A stretch of DNA of 64,000 bases from Prochlorococcus sp. AG-402-O21 (GCA_003216375.1 QCIZ01000006.1:1-64000), one strand, 5' to 3'; shown: positions 19,400 through 28,031, numbered from the stretch's first letter. The notes: a model not told the origin generated them from the sequence alone. Translations and numbers: made by a program.

Positions 19400-21235
19400 C
19401 TATTCCTCATCTTTACCACTACTTGATTGGTTATTAGAGTTCAACTGATACCATGTCCGCAATATTTTTTTTGCCATAGGTAGAGCATGCACTGAACCAC
19501 CACCAGGAGTATTCTGAGCAAATGCAACAACAACTATTTCACCAGAATCATAAGGTGCAAAGCCAGCAAACCATGCATGATCAGAACCTCCACTACTATC
19601 TTCAGCCGTTCCAGTTTTACCGGCGACTGGAGGAAGAATAGAGGTATCTATATTTATTCCCATACCAGTACCACTAGTTACTACTTTTCGAAGTCCACGA
19701 CGGATTGTCTCGAGTGTCGTATCTTGAATGTCTACTTTTTGGAAATATTTTTCTGATGTCCAGTTTATATTGCCATCAACTAAATGTGGAGTAATCAAAT
19801 AACCACCATTTGCAAAAACTGCATATGCTCGTGCTAATTGCAATGGAGTAACCAGAACAACCGATTGACCAATAGATGCACTAGCCATATCCTCTACGAT
19901 CCATGGGGTTTCTCCGGGGGTCCCCCAACCCCGACCTTTATCAGCCCATTCCTCATTCCCGACTAAGCCCTTATTTTCATCAATTAAAGTTTCTATGCCG
20001 GTATGATTGTCGAAGCCAAGTTTGATTGCCGCATCATATAAAGCCTTAGACCCAACCCCAACCCCAACTTGATAAAAAAAAGTATTACTCGATACTCTAA
20101 AGGCATCTTCATATCCAATCCACCCAAAACCTCTCTTATTATATTCTGGAAAACAATGACTACCATATGTAATACAAGGAACCGTATTTAATTTTTGTCT
20201 AGCAGGAAATTTACCACTTTCCATACCTGCAATAGCAGTTACAGGCTTCCATGTACTACCAGGATCGTATGCGTTAAATGCTCTACTCAAAAGAGGACGC
20301 TTTAATGACACAAAAAGATTGTCATATTGTTGATTGGTAAATGGCTGAGAGAAAAAATTGAGATCAAAAGTAGGTTGACTCGCAATTGCTCTAATTGCAC
20401 CTGTCCGTGGATCAATCGCCACTATTGCTCCTCCAACTTTATCGGACAAAACTTTTTCAGCAGTCCGTTGCAGCTCTAGATCAAGAGTTAATTTAAGATC
20501 CTTACCTGCTTTAGGCAACTTTAATCCTAGACTCCGTTGAACCGTACCCATTGCATCAATCTCCAGCATTTCCCCGCCCCATTGGCCTCTCAATTCAGAT
20601 TCAAAAGCAGCTTCAATACCTTTTCGTCCAATTCGATCAGAAAATTTATAACCTCTTTCTGAAAGTTCAGAAAACTCGTTTTGAGTGATTAATTGTGTAT
20701 AACCTAACGCATGTGCAGCTAAAGATTTATAAGGATAATTTCTAACTAAGCCGATATCTATTTGAGCACCATACAATTTACTCTCTTGTTCTTTAAATCT
20801 GAGAACTTGCTCTACAGATAAATCACTCAATAGTACTTTTTTATAAGGAGTGTCGGCATTACTTCTATTGTATGCAATCTCTAGTTGATTTATAGAAACA
20901 TTCAACAAGTCAGATAAAGTCTTTTTTAGATCAATCCATTCACTATTAGTTAAAAGTCTAGGTTGAATAGATAAAGAATAAATGAGTTTATTGTCGGCAA
21001 GAACAACACCATTACGATCTAATAACCGTCCTCTTATTGGTGGATTAGCAATTAGCTTAATTCTATTTTCTTCTGAAAGTTTTTTATAGTAAGAGCCATT
21101 AACTATTTGTATCCAAAAAAGACGGGCACCTGTTACTGAAAAAATTAAACAAGTAAACAGAAAAAAAATTAAGGGTTGATTAAAAGCACCTACATGCTTT
21201 TTAGAACTGAGATGTAATTTTTCTCTTTTCTTCAT
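19400..21235 (-). CDS. mrdA: Penicillin-binding protein 2 (transpeptidase)
   Basis: 611 aa. It cross-links peptidoglycan in the periplasm for cell elongation. One membrane anchor lies at about residues 20-45, followed by the dimerisation/pedestal domain (NPPIRGRLLDRNG) and the transpeptidase domain with all three active-site motifs: S327-T-W-K330, S382-S-N384 and K540-T-G. The C-terminus is short and polar. Two conserved hypothetical genes lie upstream on the same strand (gaps of 16 nt each) and may be co-transcribed. Confidence 0.93.
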   Translation of the reverse strand: MKKREKLHLSSKKHVGAFNQPLIFFLFTCLIFSVTGARLFWIQIVNGSYYKKLSEENRIKLIANPPIRGRLLDRNGVVLADNKLIYSLSIQPRLLTNSEWIDLKKTLSDLLNVSINQLEIAYNRSNADTPYKKVLLSDLSVEQVLRFKEQESKLYGAQIDIGLVRNYPYKSLAAHALGYTQLITQNEFSELSERGYKFSDRIGRKGIEAAFESELRGQWGGEMLEIDAMGTVQRSLGLKLPKAGKDLKLTLDLELQRTAEKVLSDKVGGAIVAIDPRTGAIRAIASQPTFDLNFFSQPFTNQQYDNLFVSLKRPLLSRAFNAYDPGSTWKPVTAIAGMESGKFPARQKLNTVPCITYGSHCFPEYNKRGFGWIGYEDAFRVSSNTFFYQVGVGVGSKALYDAAIKLGFDNHTGIETLIDENKGLVGNEEWADKGRGWGTPGETPWIVEDMASASIGQSVVLVTPLQLARAYAVFANGGYLITPHLVDGNINWTSEKYFQKVDIQDTTLETIRRGLRKVVTSGTGMGINIDTSILPPVAGKTGTAEDSSGGSDHAWFAGFAPYDSGEIVVVAFAQNTPGGGSVHALPMAKKILRTWYQLNSNNQSSSGKDEE

Positions 21236-21251
21236 TGCTACAATTCAAGAG

Positions 21252-21629
21252 TTATGTATTATCTATATTTTTTGTACCATGAGTGAGATAATGCCTCAAT
21301 TTATCTAGGTCGTTATCAATTCTATTTAAAGTAGAAACTAAAGAATCTTGATCATTACTTTGATAATCAGGATAATTTTCATCAACAGTCACGTCAACAG
21401 AAACGACTGGATAGCCTAAACCAGGAATCAATTTATCAATCTTATCCCTCACTGTCTTTGCAGAAGTTTTACCATCAACCTGGAATTCTGAATATGGATC
21501 TTTTGATTTCAATACATCGATTATTTTTTGAAATCCACCAGTTTTAGCATTATAAATAATGCCCATACCAAAAGGCAAAGCAGACTCTATTGCAAATAAA
21601 TGCAAATCCCTTATTTGATCTTTAGCCAT
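21252..21629 (-). CDS. Conserved hypothetical protein (125 aa)
   Basis: I do not recognise the family. The protein is soluble, with no signal peptide or membrane segment: a hydrophobic N-terminal half (HLFAIESALPFGMGIIYNA), a central YPVVSVDVTVDE strand, and a charged helical C-terminus with leucines at heptad-like spacing (DSLVSTLNRIDNDLDKLRHYL). It lies 16 nt upstream of mrdA and 16 nt downstream of the next gene, so an operon is likely. A cell-wall link is only suggested by position. Confidence 0.7.
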   Translation of the reverse strand: MAKDQIRDLHLFAIESALPFGMGIIYNAKTGGFQKIIDVLKSKDPYSEFQVDGKTSAKTVRDKIDKLIPGLGYPVVSVDVTVDENYPDYQSNDQDSLVSTLNRIDNDLDKLRHYLTHGTKNIDNT

Positions 21630-21645
21630 AATGGCTTAATTAAAA

Positions 21646-22338
21646 CTACTTAAGAATACCTGTTTCTGACGTGGGAAAGTAAGGAGTACAACTATTATTA
21701 GAAATACCTATGGACCAACCTCCAAAGATTGACATCACAATTATTGCTGCGAATGGAAGAAAAGCTTGATGGGTTGTTTCAAGAGATAACCATTCTCGCC
21801 AACCTCTTACAAAACGTTCTCTAGCAAACCTATTACGCTCTTTTGAAGCCTGATTAATTTTCTTTCTAAAAGATTTTTCTACCCAACGCTCAAAAGACTT
21901 TTTTTTAGTAACTGCCATTTTTCTCTCTACTTCTAACAATTGTCCCGCAGTAAGCTGAGGGTGAAAAGTACCTATTAATTCCAGCGTTTTTAAAAACATT
22001 TCAACCGCCGCGTCTTTAATAATCCGCTCCTCTTCTTTTAAAAAAGTCCAATCAACTTCAGGATAAAAACGAGTTCTGTTAAGATTGATCTGATCTTCTC
22101 CTAGCTGGCCAGGCTCTCTTAACCATCTATCAGTATTGTTGTCAAAGCGTCGCCAATAAAGAAAAGGATTAATAAAAATAACCTTTCCTGAGATGGTAAT
22201 GCTATCTTTCTGAAGCCGTCGGCTTAACTGCAAATCAGTTTGTTGTGCAACTGTCAAAAGTAACCAGCTATTGAACCAAGTTATCTTTTTTTTTTGAAGT
22301 AGACCACCCCCATAAATAAGATTAATCACCATACCCAT
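21646..22338 (-). CDS. Conserved hypothetical membrane protein (230 aa)
   Basis: Not recognised. An N-terminal domain (about 1-110) contains WRRFDNNTDRWLREPGQLGEDQ; a strongly basic helical region follows (about 140-185, KKSFERWVEKSFRKKINQASKERNRFARERF); one transmembrane segment (about 193-212, AFLPFAAIIVMSIFGGWSIG) lies near the C-terminus. The basic stretch just before the membrane segment suggests a cytoplasmic, possibly membrane- or nucleic-acid-contacting N-terminus. It heads a probable three-gene run ending in mrdA. Confidence 0.7.
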   Translation of the reverse strand: MGMVINLIYGGGLLQKKKITWFNSWLLLTVAQQTDLQLSRRLQKDSITISGKVIFINPFLYWRRFDNNTDRWLREPGQLGEDQINLNRTRFYPEVDWTFLKEEERIIKDAAVEMFLKTLELIGTFHPQLTAGQLLEVERKMAVTKKKSFERWVEKSFRKKINQASKERNRFARERFVRGWREWLSLETTHQAFLPFAAIIVMSIFGGWSIGISNNSCTPYFPTSETGILK

Positions 22339-22565
22339 AACAAATTAAAGCTAACTTCAAAAAGTACAAATACAATTTATTTTTATCTAGTTTTATATGC
22401 TTTTAATTTCACTTGAGAAGCTTTATCAGACTATTTCATACTAAATGCATCTAAATATTAAACAAAACATACAAATTCTTACAGGAATAAGTACCTTCCC
22501 TAATAGTTCCTGCAAAACAACAATTATTCAGTTATGTTCATCTCGAACATATTCAAAGAAATACA

Positions 22566-22883
22566 ATGCTACGCAAGCAAGAAAAAAATGCCATCACCAG
22601 AGGAGTTATCCTTGCTGTTGGTTGGGGATGGGGTTTAGATAGATTTTATGAAGGTGACAAAAAAGGCGGAATTCTTTCAATTATTGGCTGGGGAATTGTC
22701 TTCACAAGTTTTCTATTCCTAAAATGTTCTGGTATCGAATATGTTGATGGTGTAAAAGATTATAGCAACTACAGCCCAAACCCTCTAATCGTGCTTCCTT
22801 TGATTGCTGGTTTATACGGAATATATTTAATTCTTAGAAAAGGTTTTAGATTAGCAAAACAGTTTGAAAATGCAGAAGACTAA
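22566..22883 (+). CDS. TM2-domain membrane protein
   Basis: 105 aa. The N-terminal half matches the TM2 domain: two membrane helices joined by a short turn, with GWGWGLDRFYEGDKKGG resembling the (H/D)RFYxG(xxxxG) signature of that family. A third hydrophobic segment follows (LIVLPLIAGLYGIYLILR). The function of bacterial TM2 proteins is not settled. It is the last gene before the accessory island; the next 476 bases hold an A/B small-RNA-like pair. Confidence 0.75.
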   Translation: MLRKQEKNAITRGVILAVGWGWGLDRFYEGDKKGGILSIIGWGIVFTSFLFLKCSGIEYVDGVKDYSNYSPNPLIVLPLIAGLYGIYLILRKGFRLAKQFENAED

Positions 22884-22979
22884 ATAATCTTGCAGGTTAT
22901 AAATCAATTCAGCCTCATGATCTAAGTCATTTTGTTTTTTAATAGTGACAAATACTCCTCATAGGAGTAAAAATGAATT

Positions 22980-23052
22980 AACAGGACAACTCCTCACACA
23001 ATCGTTCTGTTAAGAAAAAGCACCCAACTTTTTGTAAGAAGGGTGTTTTTTA
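22980..23052 (+). ncRNA. A1: Yfr1-motif hairpin RNA with terminator
   Basis: AACAGGAC and GTTCTGTT (22980-22987, 23004-23011) form an 8-bp stem with one G-U pair, presenting ACTCCTCACAC in the loop. A terminator follows (GCACCC at 23020, GGGTGT at 23041, six T). ACTCCTCACAC is the ultraconserved motif of Yfr1. In published Yfr1 the motif is described as single-stranded between hairpins, so this is best called Yfr1-like. Twelve nt upstream is a small perfect hairpin, ACTCCT-CAT-AGGAGT (22954-22968). B1 follows 88 nt downstream. Confidence 0.65.
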
Positions 23053-23140
23053 ATGACTATATTTTGGATTTTCACATGTGACAGTCAATTAACTTACCTG
23101 CTCATCTTTATGTTTTACAAAAAATGAGCAATTATAAAAA

Positions 23141-23233
23141 TGTGAGGAGTTGAGATCCTCCGCAGTGGAAACAAGGAAACACTTGCGCCTGATCTCCAAA
23201 AAACCACCTTGTTAATAACTTGGTGGTTTTTTT
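23141..23233 (+). ncRNA. B1: Yfr2-like RNA
   Basis: It begins TGTGAGGAGTTG, the exact 12-nt reverse complement of the A loop CAACTCCTCACA. GAGATC pairs with GATCTC to enclose a hairpin showing GGAAACAAGGAAACA, the motif typical of the Yfr2 family. It ends in a terminator, ACCACC...GGTGGT plus seven T. Pairing of Yfr1 with Yfr2 is known from Prochlorococcus; the assignment here is by motif and structure. Confidence 0.7.
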
Positions 23234-23359
23234 GTGGTTATTTTGACTTAGAAAAAGCAAAACCTAAAAAGATAATGAGAGCGGTATTCTCTACAATTTT
23301 TAAAATTTTTTTACCAACGAATGAATTAAATTGGAATAATTAATGTAACTATTAACTAA

Positions 23360-23599
23360 ATGACTGTAGAAAATAAAGCAGACAAAAAGAAGTGCAGTGG
23401 AAAAGGTAAAGCAATGTTTGCATATGGCATTCTTCAATTAAGTTCTAGTGTAATTTCTGCTATTGCTCTTGCTGCAATAGCCCTTAGTTTATGTTCTATG
23501 AAACAAGAATCAAAAGTCTTCAACGAATGTGTTGAAGAGGTTCAAGCAAATGGAAAGAGTGCTTCGGATGCGGTTCGCTTCTGCAATGGTGGTAAGTAG
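23360..23599 (+). CDS. Small membrane protein (79 aa), unknown
   Basis: Basic Lys-rich N-terminus (ENKADKKKCSGKGK), one transmembrane segment (about residues 20-45, FAYGILQLSSSVISAIALAAIALSLC), then a polar C-terminal tail with two Cys (FNECVEEVQANGKSASDAVRFC). With four Cys in total, disulphides or metal binding are possible. The positive-inside pattern puts the N-terminus in the cytoplasm. I do not recognise the family. A strong terminator follows at 23651. Confidence 0.65.
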   Translation: MTVENKADKKKCSGKGKAMFAYGILQLSSSVISAIALAAIALSLCSMKQESKVFNECVEEVQANGKSASDAVRFCNGGK

Positions 23600-23650
23600 T
23601 TGTTAGTCAATAATTCAAAAGGATTGTTCCAGTAATCATTCAAAAACATG

Positions 23651-23681
23651 AATGGGGTTGACAATATTTGCCCCATTTTTT
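23651..23681 (+). terminator. Rho-independent terminator
   Basis: AATGGGG and CCCCATT form a 7-bp stem with a 13-nt loop, followed by a T run. It lies 52 nt after the 79-aa membrane-protein gene and probably ends its transcript. Confidence 0.75.
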
Positions 23682-23687
23682 AGGTAA

Positions 23688-23862
23688 TTAAATTTTCCAG
23701 TCTTCTTCCAACTTATCCTGCAATTGTCTCTGTGATAAAGAGTCAAAGAAAACTCTTCAATTTTTCTGAATTTGCATCAGCCTCCTGAATGAAACCATTA
23801 CATTAAAAATCTATTACATCATTTTTTGGTAAAGGATTTCTCGTTATTTGTTTGAATATCAT
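23688..23862 (-). pseudogene. F1: decayed copy of the small F-family gene
   Basis: Read on the minus strand, ATGATATTCAAACAA is followed by fragments of the F-family protein seen whole at 29264-29434: DANSEK in one frame, then FFDSLSQRQLQDKLEEDWKI before TAA in another (compare FYNSLSQTELQDEWDEYWEP). At least two frameshifts and stops interrupt it. Confidence 0.55.
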
Positions 23863-23961
23863 TAGATCTTTTAACTGAAAGTAGTCTGTTAGTAAATTGA
23901 TGCAAGAATATCTTGATGAAATAAATTCTCCGAAATCCATAAACATATTGTTTATTATCCA

Positions 23962-24356
23962 ATGAGCCTCAAAACTATTAAAAGTATTTGTCTTGGTTGT
24001 TTAGCTTTTCTAATAATTTTATATTCGCCAAAAATAGATGCTTTATCTCATGAGTGGATACCAGCAGTTCCAAAGAGTCAATATGAAGCTCAGTTATTTG
24101 ATAAGAACAGCATTGAGGAACATCAACACGGATTTATACGAGTGTTAAGCAAATATATACTCTAAAAGCACTACTGAAATCACAAAAGACAATCTATATA
24201 CAATGGATGTTAACTGTTCGGAAAAATCCTTCAGAGATGTTGCAGTAGGTAAAAGGAATTTAATGAATTCAAAAATGAGGATTCAGCGTGGAAAGATCCC
24301 AATGGAGATAAATTGATTTAGGTGTGATTGATCAAGTTTGTGCTTTTATAAATTAA
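23962..24356 (+). pseudogene. Frameshifted adhesin-E-like secreted protein
   Basis: The first 67 codons give a signal peptide and SHEWIPAVPKSQYEAQLFDKNSIEEH, then stop at 24163. The rest of the same protein continues in other frames: SKSTTEITKDNLYTMDVNC (from 24161), EFKNEDSAWKDPNGDK (from 24265) and GVIDQVCAFIN (24321-24356). Together these match the usual layout of the surface-adhesin-E-like family: W..V near the start, D-NSI, MDVNC in the middle, W..P..G near the end, and a final VC. At least three frameshifts make it a dead gene. The family assignment is from memory of its motif spacing. Confidence 0.55.
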
Positions 24357-24546
24357 TTGTTAAACATGCATATTATTTTTTAACTAATATTATGTTCTAG
24401 ATAACTAGTAGCTAGAAAAATTGAAAGAATCTACTTGAGGAGAACAAAAGTTTTTACGAGATAAATATAGTCTTATATCAAATCATATTGAATGCTTAGT
24501 TTCTTTGCTCTCTCTAACTCAAAAAGCTTCCCTTAAACTATGTCTA

Positions 24547-24933
24547 TTATTTCTCCATTAACTTATTTTTCATACTCCAATCAACTTTCACTCCAAAGCC
24601 CTCGGGTATATCTTCACTAAAATCTCTTAAATCTAGCCATTGAATCTCATCATCTAAAGTTAAAGTTTTAAACCTTCTTACATATACATCTCCAGCATAA
24701 TCTGGGTCTGCAACACCAAAAAAGTCACATATTTCTTCAACCCTTGCCCAATGTTCAATTTCATTAGTTGCTCGTTTGAATTCGGTCATTTGAAATTTCG
24801 CTTGTTCCTTCTGGCTTAATTTTGCCAAAACTGAAGAAGATACAGTAACAGTTGCAAAGTCCCATTTAGAGCAATCTTCTCCTTGAACCTCAAGATTCCT
24901 TTTATTTAGTTCTTTTAACCAAGCTTCATTCAT
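24547..24933 (-). CDS. Hypothetical protein (128 aa)
   Basis: Start taken at ATG 24933; a TTG eight codons upstream is the alternative. Soluble and acidic, with aromatic-rich segments: CSKWDFATVTVSSSVLAKL, then a helical stretch EQAKFQMTEFKRATNEIEHWARVEEICDFFG, then VYVRRFKTLTLDDEIQWLDLRDF. No membrane segment and no motif I can name. It lies alone in the island, followed on its strand by decayed F2 and the channel gene upstream. Confidence 0.55.
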   Translation of the reverse strand: MNEAWLKELNKRNLEVQGEDCSKWDFATVTVSSSVLAKLSQKEQAKFQMTEFKRATNEIEHWARVEEICDFFGVADPDYAGDVYVRRFKTLTLDDEIQWLDLRDFSEDIPEGFGVKVDWSMKNKLMEK

Positions 24934-24980
24934 AAATTTCCATGCTCTTCCAATCAACTAAAAGACTTTATTTGATTCAA

Positions 24981-25150
24981 TCAAGTTTTCCAATACTGGT
25001 CCAACTGTGCTTCTAATTCAGGCTTTGTTATGAATTAAAAACCCTTCCATTTCTTTTCTGAATTTGCATCAATTGCACTCAATGAGAGCATAGGATATGT
25101 TGCTTCTTCTTTGCTGAAAAAAATTTTCCTAGATTTGATGTAAATATCAT
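24981..25150 (-). pseudogene. F2: decayed copy of the small F-family gene
   Basis: The minus-strand frame gives FSKEEATYPMLSLSAIDANSEKKWKGF, then an in-frame stop at GGT TTT TAA, then FITKPELEAQLDQYWKT and the final stop. This aligns with F3 at 29264 (FSKEEAIDLMVSLSATDSNSEKKWRGFYNSLSQ..., positions 11-42). A T run near the start is also out of frame with F3. It overlaps no other gene and follows the channel gene. Confidence 0.6.
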
Positions 25151-25152
25151 TT

Positions 25153-25947
25153 TTATTCAGTACTCTTTGGAAACTCATTTTCATACAAATCCTTTTTATT
25201 TTTATCTTGTACCCCAATTGATTCACTAAATCCAGATGCAAGTATTCCAGTAGGTATTGCAATTGCAGCAATACCCATGAGAGAGGTTATCGATGCAATT
25301 GTTTTCCCAACCGCTGTAACTGGTATTGAATCTCCATAACCAACAGCGCTGACAGTTGTAATTGACCACCAAAGACATCTTGGAATTGAACCTAACAATC
25401 TTGGTTGAATAGAAGATTCAGCAAGGTACATAAAAGTACTGCTGATCAGCAAAAGTATGACTGTATAAAATATCGAAATTTGTAATTCTTGGCTTTTTGA
25501 TCGAAATGCATAATTAAAGTGATAGATACTTTGCTTAAATTTTTCACTTCTTCCAATTTTTAGTATTCTTAAGAGGCGAATAATCCTGAGAATTTTTAAT
25601 TCAGCACGAACACCAATAAAAGATGGGACGATTGCAATGACATCAATAATTGCCATCGGTGAAACCATATAACGCAAAACACCTTTCCAACCTTGCCCAT
25701 ATTTTTTTTCAAGTGGTGCGACCCATAAACGACAACAATATTCAACGCAAAACAAACCACCAATAATCCAATCCAAAAAATCTATCTGATCTCCAAATTT
25801 ATAATCTATTGAGTTTTCAGTAATGATAACTGCGAAAAAAATTGAAATAAAAATAGTAATGCCACAGATTTTGTTAAATAAAGAAGTTTTCACACTTGGT
25901 GAGTCATTTATTATCTGCTCATAGATTCTTAAACGTAATTCGTTCAT
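25153..25947 (-). CDS. Voltage-gated potassium-type ion channel
   Basis: 264 aa from ATG 25947 (a GTG one codon earlier is possible). Six membrane segments can be placed: S1 about 27-45, S2 57-75, S3 95-112, S4 114-133, S5 155-175, S6 215-240. S4 has the voltage-sensor pattern of basic residues every third position (ILRIIRLLRILKIGR). The pore loop reads TTVSAVGYGDS (selectivity filter V202-G-Y-G-D), as in K+ channels. The protein stops soon after S6, with no cyclic-nucleotide or RCK domain. Its presence in a mobile-looking island is unusual for a streamlined picocyanobacterium. The physiological role is unknown. Confidence 0.88.
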   Translation of the reverse strand: MNELRLRIYEQIINDSPSVKTSLFNKICGITIFISIFFAVIITENSIDYKFGDQIDFLDWIIGGLFCVEYCCRLWVAPLEKKYGQGWKGVLRYMVSPMAIIDVIAIVPSFIGVRAELKILRIIRLLRILKIGRSEKFKQSIYHFNYAFRSKSQELQISIFYTVILLLISSTFMYLAESSIQPRLLGSIPRCLWWSITTVSAVGYGDSIPVTAVGKTIASITSLMGIAAIAIPTGILASGFSESIGVQDKNKKDLYENEFPKSTE

Positions 25948-25953
25948 CACTGC

Positions 25954-26100
25954 CTACAGACTGAAATAGGAATGTCTATAACTTAAACAAATCTTGTTGA
26001 TTTTTCCTCTAATTACTTGCCGAACCAAAACATCAAAATAGTTTAAATTACTAATTTTCTCCTCACCCAGGAGGTCCCACTCAACAAAGTAAATTCGCAT
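25954..26100 (-). CDS. Possible 48-aa protein upstream of the channel gene
   Basis: ATG at 26100, 48 codons, ending 6 nt before the channel start. It contains MRIYFVEWDLLGEEKISNLN and a basic C-terminus (GKINKICLSYRHSYFSL). An in-frame TTG at 26142 would lengthen it by 14 residues. An AGGAG sequence is not seen at proper distance. If real it would be translationally close to the channel; chance ORF is the main alternative. Confidence 0.3.
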   Translation of the reverse strand: MRIYFVEWDLLGEEKISNLNYFDVLVRQVIRGKINKICLSYRHSYFSL

Positions 26101-26208
26101 ACCAGTAAGCCAATGTGATTCATAAGCCTTTGAATTATCCAAGTGAATTGAAAAAATTTTGGTATTAATCTATTAGAGAAAGTCCAGCAAAGTTAAAACA
26201 CAAGACAA

Positions 26209-26301
26209 ATGGATTTAGATGATTTAGCAGAAAATTGGTGGGAACTAATTCACGATGCTTCCGAATTAGATGAACATAAAATTAATGAGGGTGATAGTTA
26301 A
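26209..26301 (+). CDS. Possible 30-aa acidic peptide
   Basis: ATG to TAA, 30 codons, very acidic (MDLDDLAENWWELIHDASEL). The stop overlaps the stop of the convergent gene at 26298. No strong Shine-Dalgarno. Listed because the composition is protein-like, not because of any known relative. Confidence 0.25.
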   Translation: MDLDDLAENWWELIHDASELDEHKINEGDS

Positions 26302-27026
26302 GTATTATTCATTTCAAGGGATACCCTTGTTTCATCTACAAAATGAATTTCAAGTTCATTACTAAAAATATCAGTACCATTTGAGGGGATGATAAGGGGT
26401 AAGTCTCTATAAGTAAGCAAGCAATTGGCCATATTTAATTCCTTCGATGAATAACTTCCCTGGTGAACTCCTCCCTCTGTCTTAAACTCTCCTGCTTCTG
26501 TCCTTGACCAAATAATAAACCAATCAAGTTTTTCCAATTTTTCTAATTTTGCTTCATTCAATTCGTGGTAATTGTCAGAATCAAATAACTCCATTATCGA
26601 TGCCTCAACAGGCTCACCATCAACTTCTATTCCTCCTTCACTTAAGTGAATTTTATATTCCGCTGCACCGTCCTCCTCAAGGAGTACTTCATTATTAAAA
26701 GTTTTCTGTGCTAGTGCTAACATCTCTTCTTTTCTATCATCAAGAATCTTGCTGATAACCATATCTTCGTCCCAGTGACGCTCATCAATCATATATCTAA
26801 GTGGACCATATCTTTCGGAAAGTGCCTTGTTAGCAGCATCTTTAGCAATTTTTGCTGCCTTTTCACTATCTTCATCAAGTTCATTTTTTAGACGTTTTAA
26901 GTCACTCGCTAGTGCATCCATTTTTTTATAAAACTCGCCATAATATTTTCCAGCTCTCGTTTTTTCAGTTGAGTAAAAAACCTTAATATATTGAATATCC
27001 CCATTGTAAGTAACTTCAAATGACAT
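26298..27026 (-). CDS. Hypothetical protein (242 aa)
   Basis: I do not recognise it. There is no signal peptide or membrane segment. Residues 30-75 form a charged coiled-coil-like helix (MDALASDLKRLKNELDEDSEKAAKIAKDAA spans it); the rest is mixed, with an acidic middle (LLEEDGAAEYKIHLSEGGIEVDGEPVEA, about 117-144) and a C-terminal beta-rich part containing DWFIIWSRTEAGEFKTEGG. Length and codon use support a real gene. It is monocistronic as far as can be seen. Confidence 0.65.
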   Translation of the reverse strand: MSFEVTYNGDIQYIKVFYSTEKTRAGKYYGEFYKKMDALASDLKRLKNELDEDSEKAAKIAKDAANKALSERYGPLRYMIDERHWDEDMVISKILDDRKEEMLALAQKTFNNEVLLEEDGAAEYKIHLSEGGIEVDGEPVEASIMELFDSDNYHELNEAKLEKLEKLDWFIIWSRTEAGEFKTEGGVHQGSYSSKELNMANCLLTYRDLPLIIPSNGTDIFSNELEIHFVDETRVSLEMNNT

Positions 27027-27505
27027 TAGATGATAACTATCTCTTATTTGAAATGATCACCCATTTTTCGAACCCTCGCCATAATTAAAATTTTTTGTTG
27101 GAATACAAAATTCGACCAAGGAGCGAAAGAAAAAGGATTTAATAGAGAACAAAAGTTTCTCACTTTAAATATTGATCATGACTTAAACTTTTTTGAAATT
27201 ACAAAATCTTTAGTAGTAAAGATTCGCAAATAAACTCCTTAAAACGAATCAATAAAATCAAAGTTACCACTTAAAAGTAGACGTTTCGTTACTTCCACTC
27301 AATGGCACTTCCTGAAATTATGATGTGGCGAACAGGGGTCACCCCTCTAATTTACCAAGTGAAACCCATTTTAAAGCATATATTTAGAATTTGCGAAGAG
27401 ATATAAAATATTGTGCTTTTTATATCCCTAACACGGATATTTTCAAATATTTAAGAGATTATATCTGTTTAACCCAACTTGGTCTTAGGTGCATTAGAAA
27501 GGCAC
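27027..27505. other. Intergenic stretch with an ORF remnant
   Basis: About 480 bases without a supported gene. A plus-strand frame ending TAA at 27231-27233 reads protein-like for some 55 codons (KFDQGAKEKGFNREQKFL) but has no ATG, GTG or TTG in a sensible place, so it is at most a remnant. From 27287 there is a weak resemblance to the D attachment core (see rejected items). Confidence 0.4.
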
Positions 27506-27574
27506 TACAGAACAACTCCTCACACATAGTTCTGTACCAAAAGAGCATCCACTCAGTGAGCGGGGTGCTTTTTT
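27506..27574 (+). ncRNA. A2: Yfr1-motif hairpin RNA with terminator
   Basis: TACAGAAC (27506-27513) and GTTCTGTA (27529-27536) form a perfect 8-bp stem; the loop carries ACTCCTCACAC. A terminator follows (AGCATCC near 27543, GGGGTGCT, then six T). The outer stem pair differs from A5 (T-A versus A-T) in a compensated way, which argues that the hairpin is maintained. B2 begins 70 nt downstream. Confidence 0.65.
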
Positions 27575-27644
27575 AGTGCCTGTGCCAATCCTTAAGGCCG
27601 CCTTTAAAAGATTTCATCTTGACCCCATTCAATTATGTTTTGAT

Positions 27645-27738
27645 TGTGAGGAGTTGAGATCCTCCGCAGTGGAAACAAGGAAACACTTGCGACTGATCTC
27701 ACAAAGAAACCGCCCTAAAAGAACTGGGCGGTTTTTTT
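27645..27738 (+). ncRNA. B2: Yfr2-like RNA
   Basis: Starts TGTGAGGAGTTGAGATCC, then the GGAAACAAGGAAACA hairpin, the closing GATCTC, and a strong terminator (ACCGCCC...GGGCGGT plus seven T). The 12-nt complementarity to the A2 loop is perfect. The terminator sequence differs from B1 and B5 but the stem is kept. Confidence 0.7.
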
Positions 27739-27832
27739 GTGCCTTTTCTAGAGTGGTTTGATGATATTTCCACCTCCACAAGTTGTTTTCGGGTTACTGC
27801 TTTTAAGTACTGCAGTAGTTTTGATTTTTGAT

Positions 27833-27875
27833 ATCAGATACAACCCCTTCGAAAATAGTGAGGACGATATCTGAT
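27833..27875. repeat. Inverted repeat, 8-bp arms
   Basis: ATCAGATA and TATCTGAT are perfect inverted arms 27 nt apart, followed downstream by GGGATTTTTTCC. It could be part of an untranslated RNA or an operator. No gene is supported between B2 and A3. Confidence 0.3.
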
Positions 27876-27928
27876 TAGGGATTTTTTCCGATGCAGACCC
27901 TTTGTGGAATTGATTAGAAAAGAAAAAG

Positions 27929-28008
27929 CAGAACAACTCCTTACCAAAATTCGTTCTGTAAATGAAGAGAGGGACTCAAGGTCGCTGAAGCAGCAGGGTC
28001 CCTTTCTT
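27929..28008 (+). ncRNA. A3: variant A element with altered loop
   Basis: CAGAAC/GTTCTG form the stem (27929-27934, 27953-27958), but the loop reads ACTCCTTACC instead of ACTCCTCACAC, losing the Yfr1 motif and much of the complementarity to B. The terminator is intact but of different sequence (AGGGAC...GGTCCCT plus T-rich tail). No B element follows this copy. Confidence 0.5.
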
Positions 28009-28031
28009 AATGGCATTTTTAATTAGTTAAA

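Noticed and set aside
22504-22513. Half-site AATAGTTCCT near the left edge of the island
   Set aside because: Only ten bases match, without spacer or the other arm; not enough to call the left boundary.
27040-27085. tRNA-like GGGTTCGAA on the minus strand
   Set aside because: The T-arm stem does not close (GAGGGTTCGAAAAATGG) and no acceptor or anticodon arms fit. No tRNA or rRNA gene was found in the window.
27287-27315. Possible fifth, degenerate D site
   Set aside because: It shares CCACTCAAT and TTCCT with the D core, and on the minus strand reads AIEWK then stop. The inverted arms are absent, and no 11-bp-period pair lies beside it, so chance similarity is as likely.
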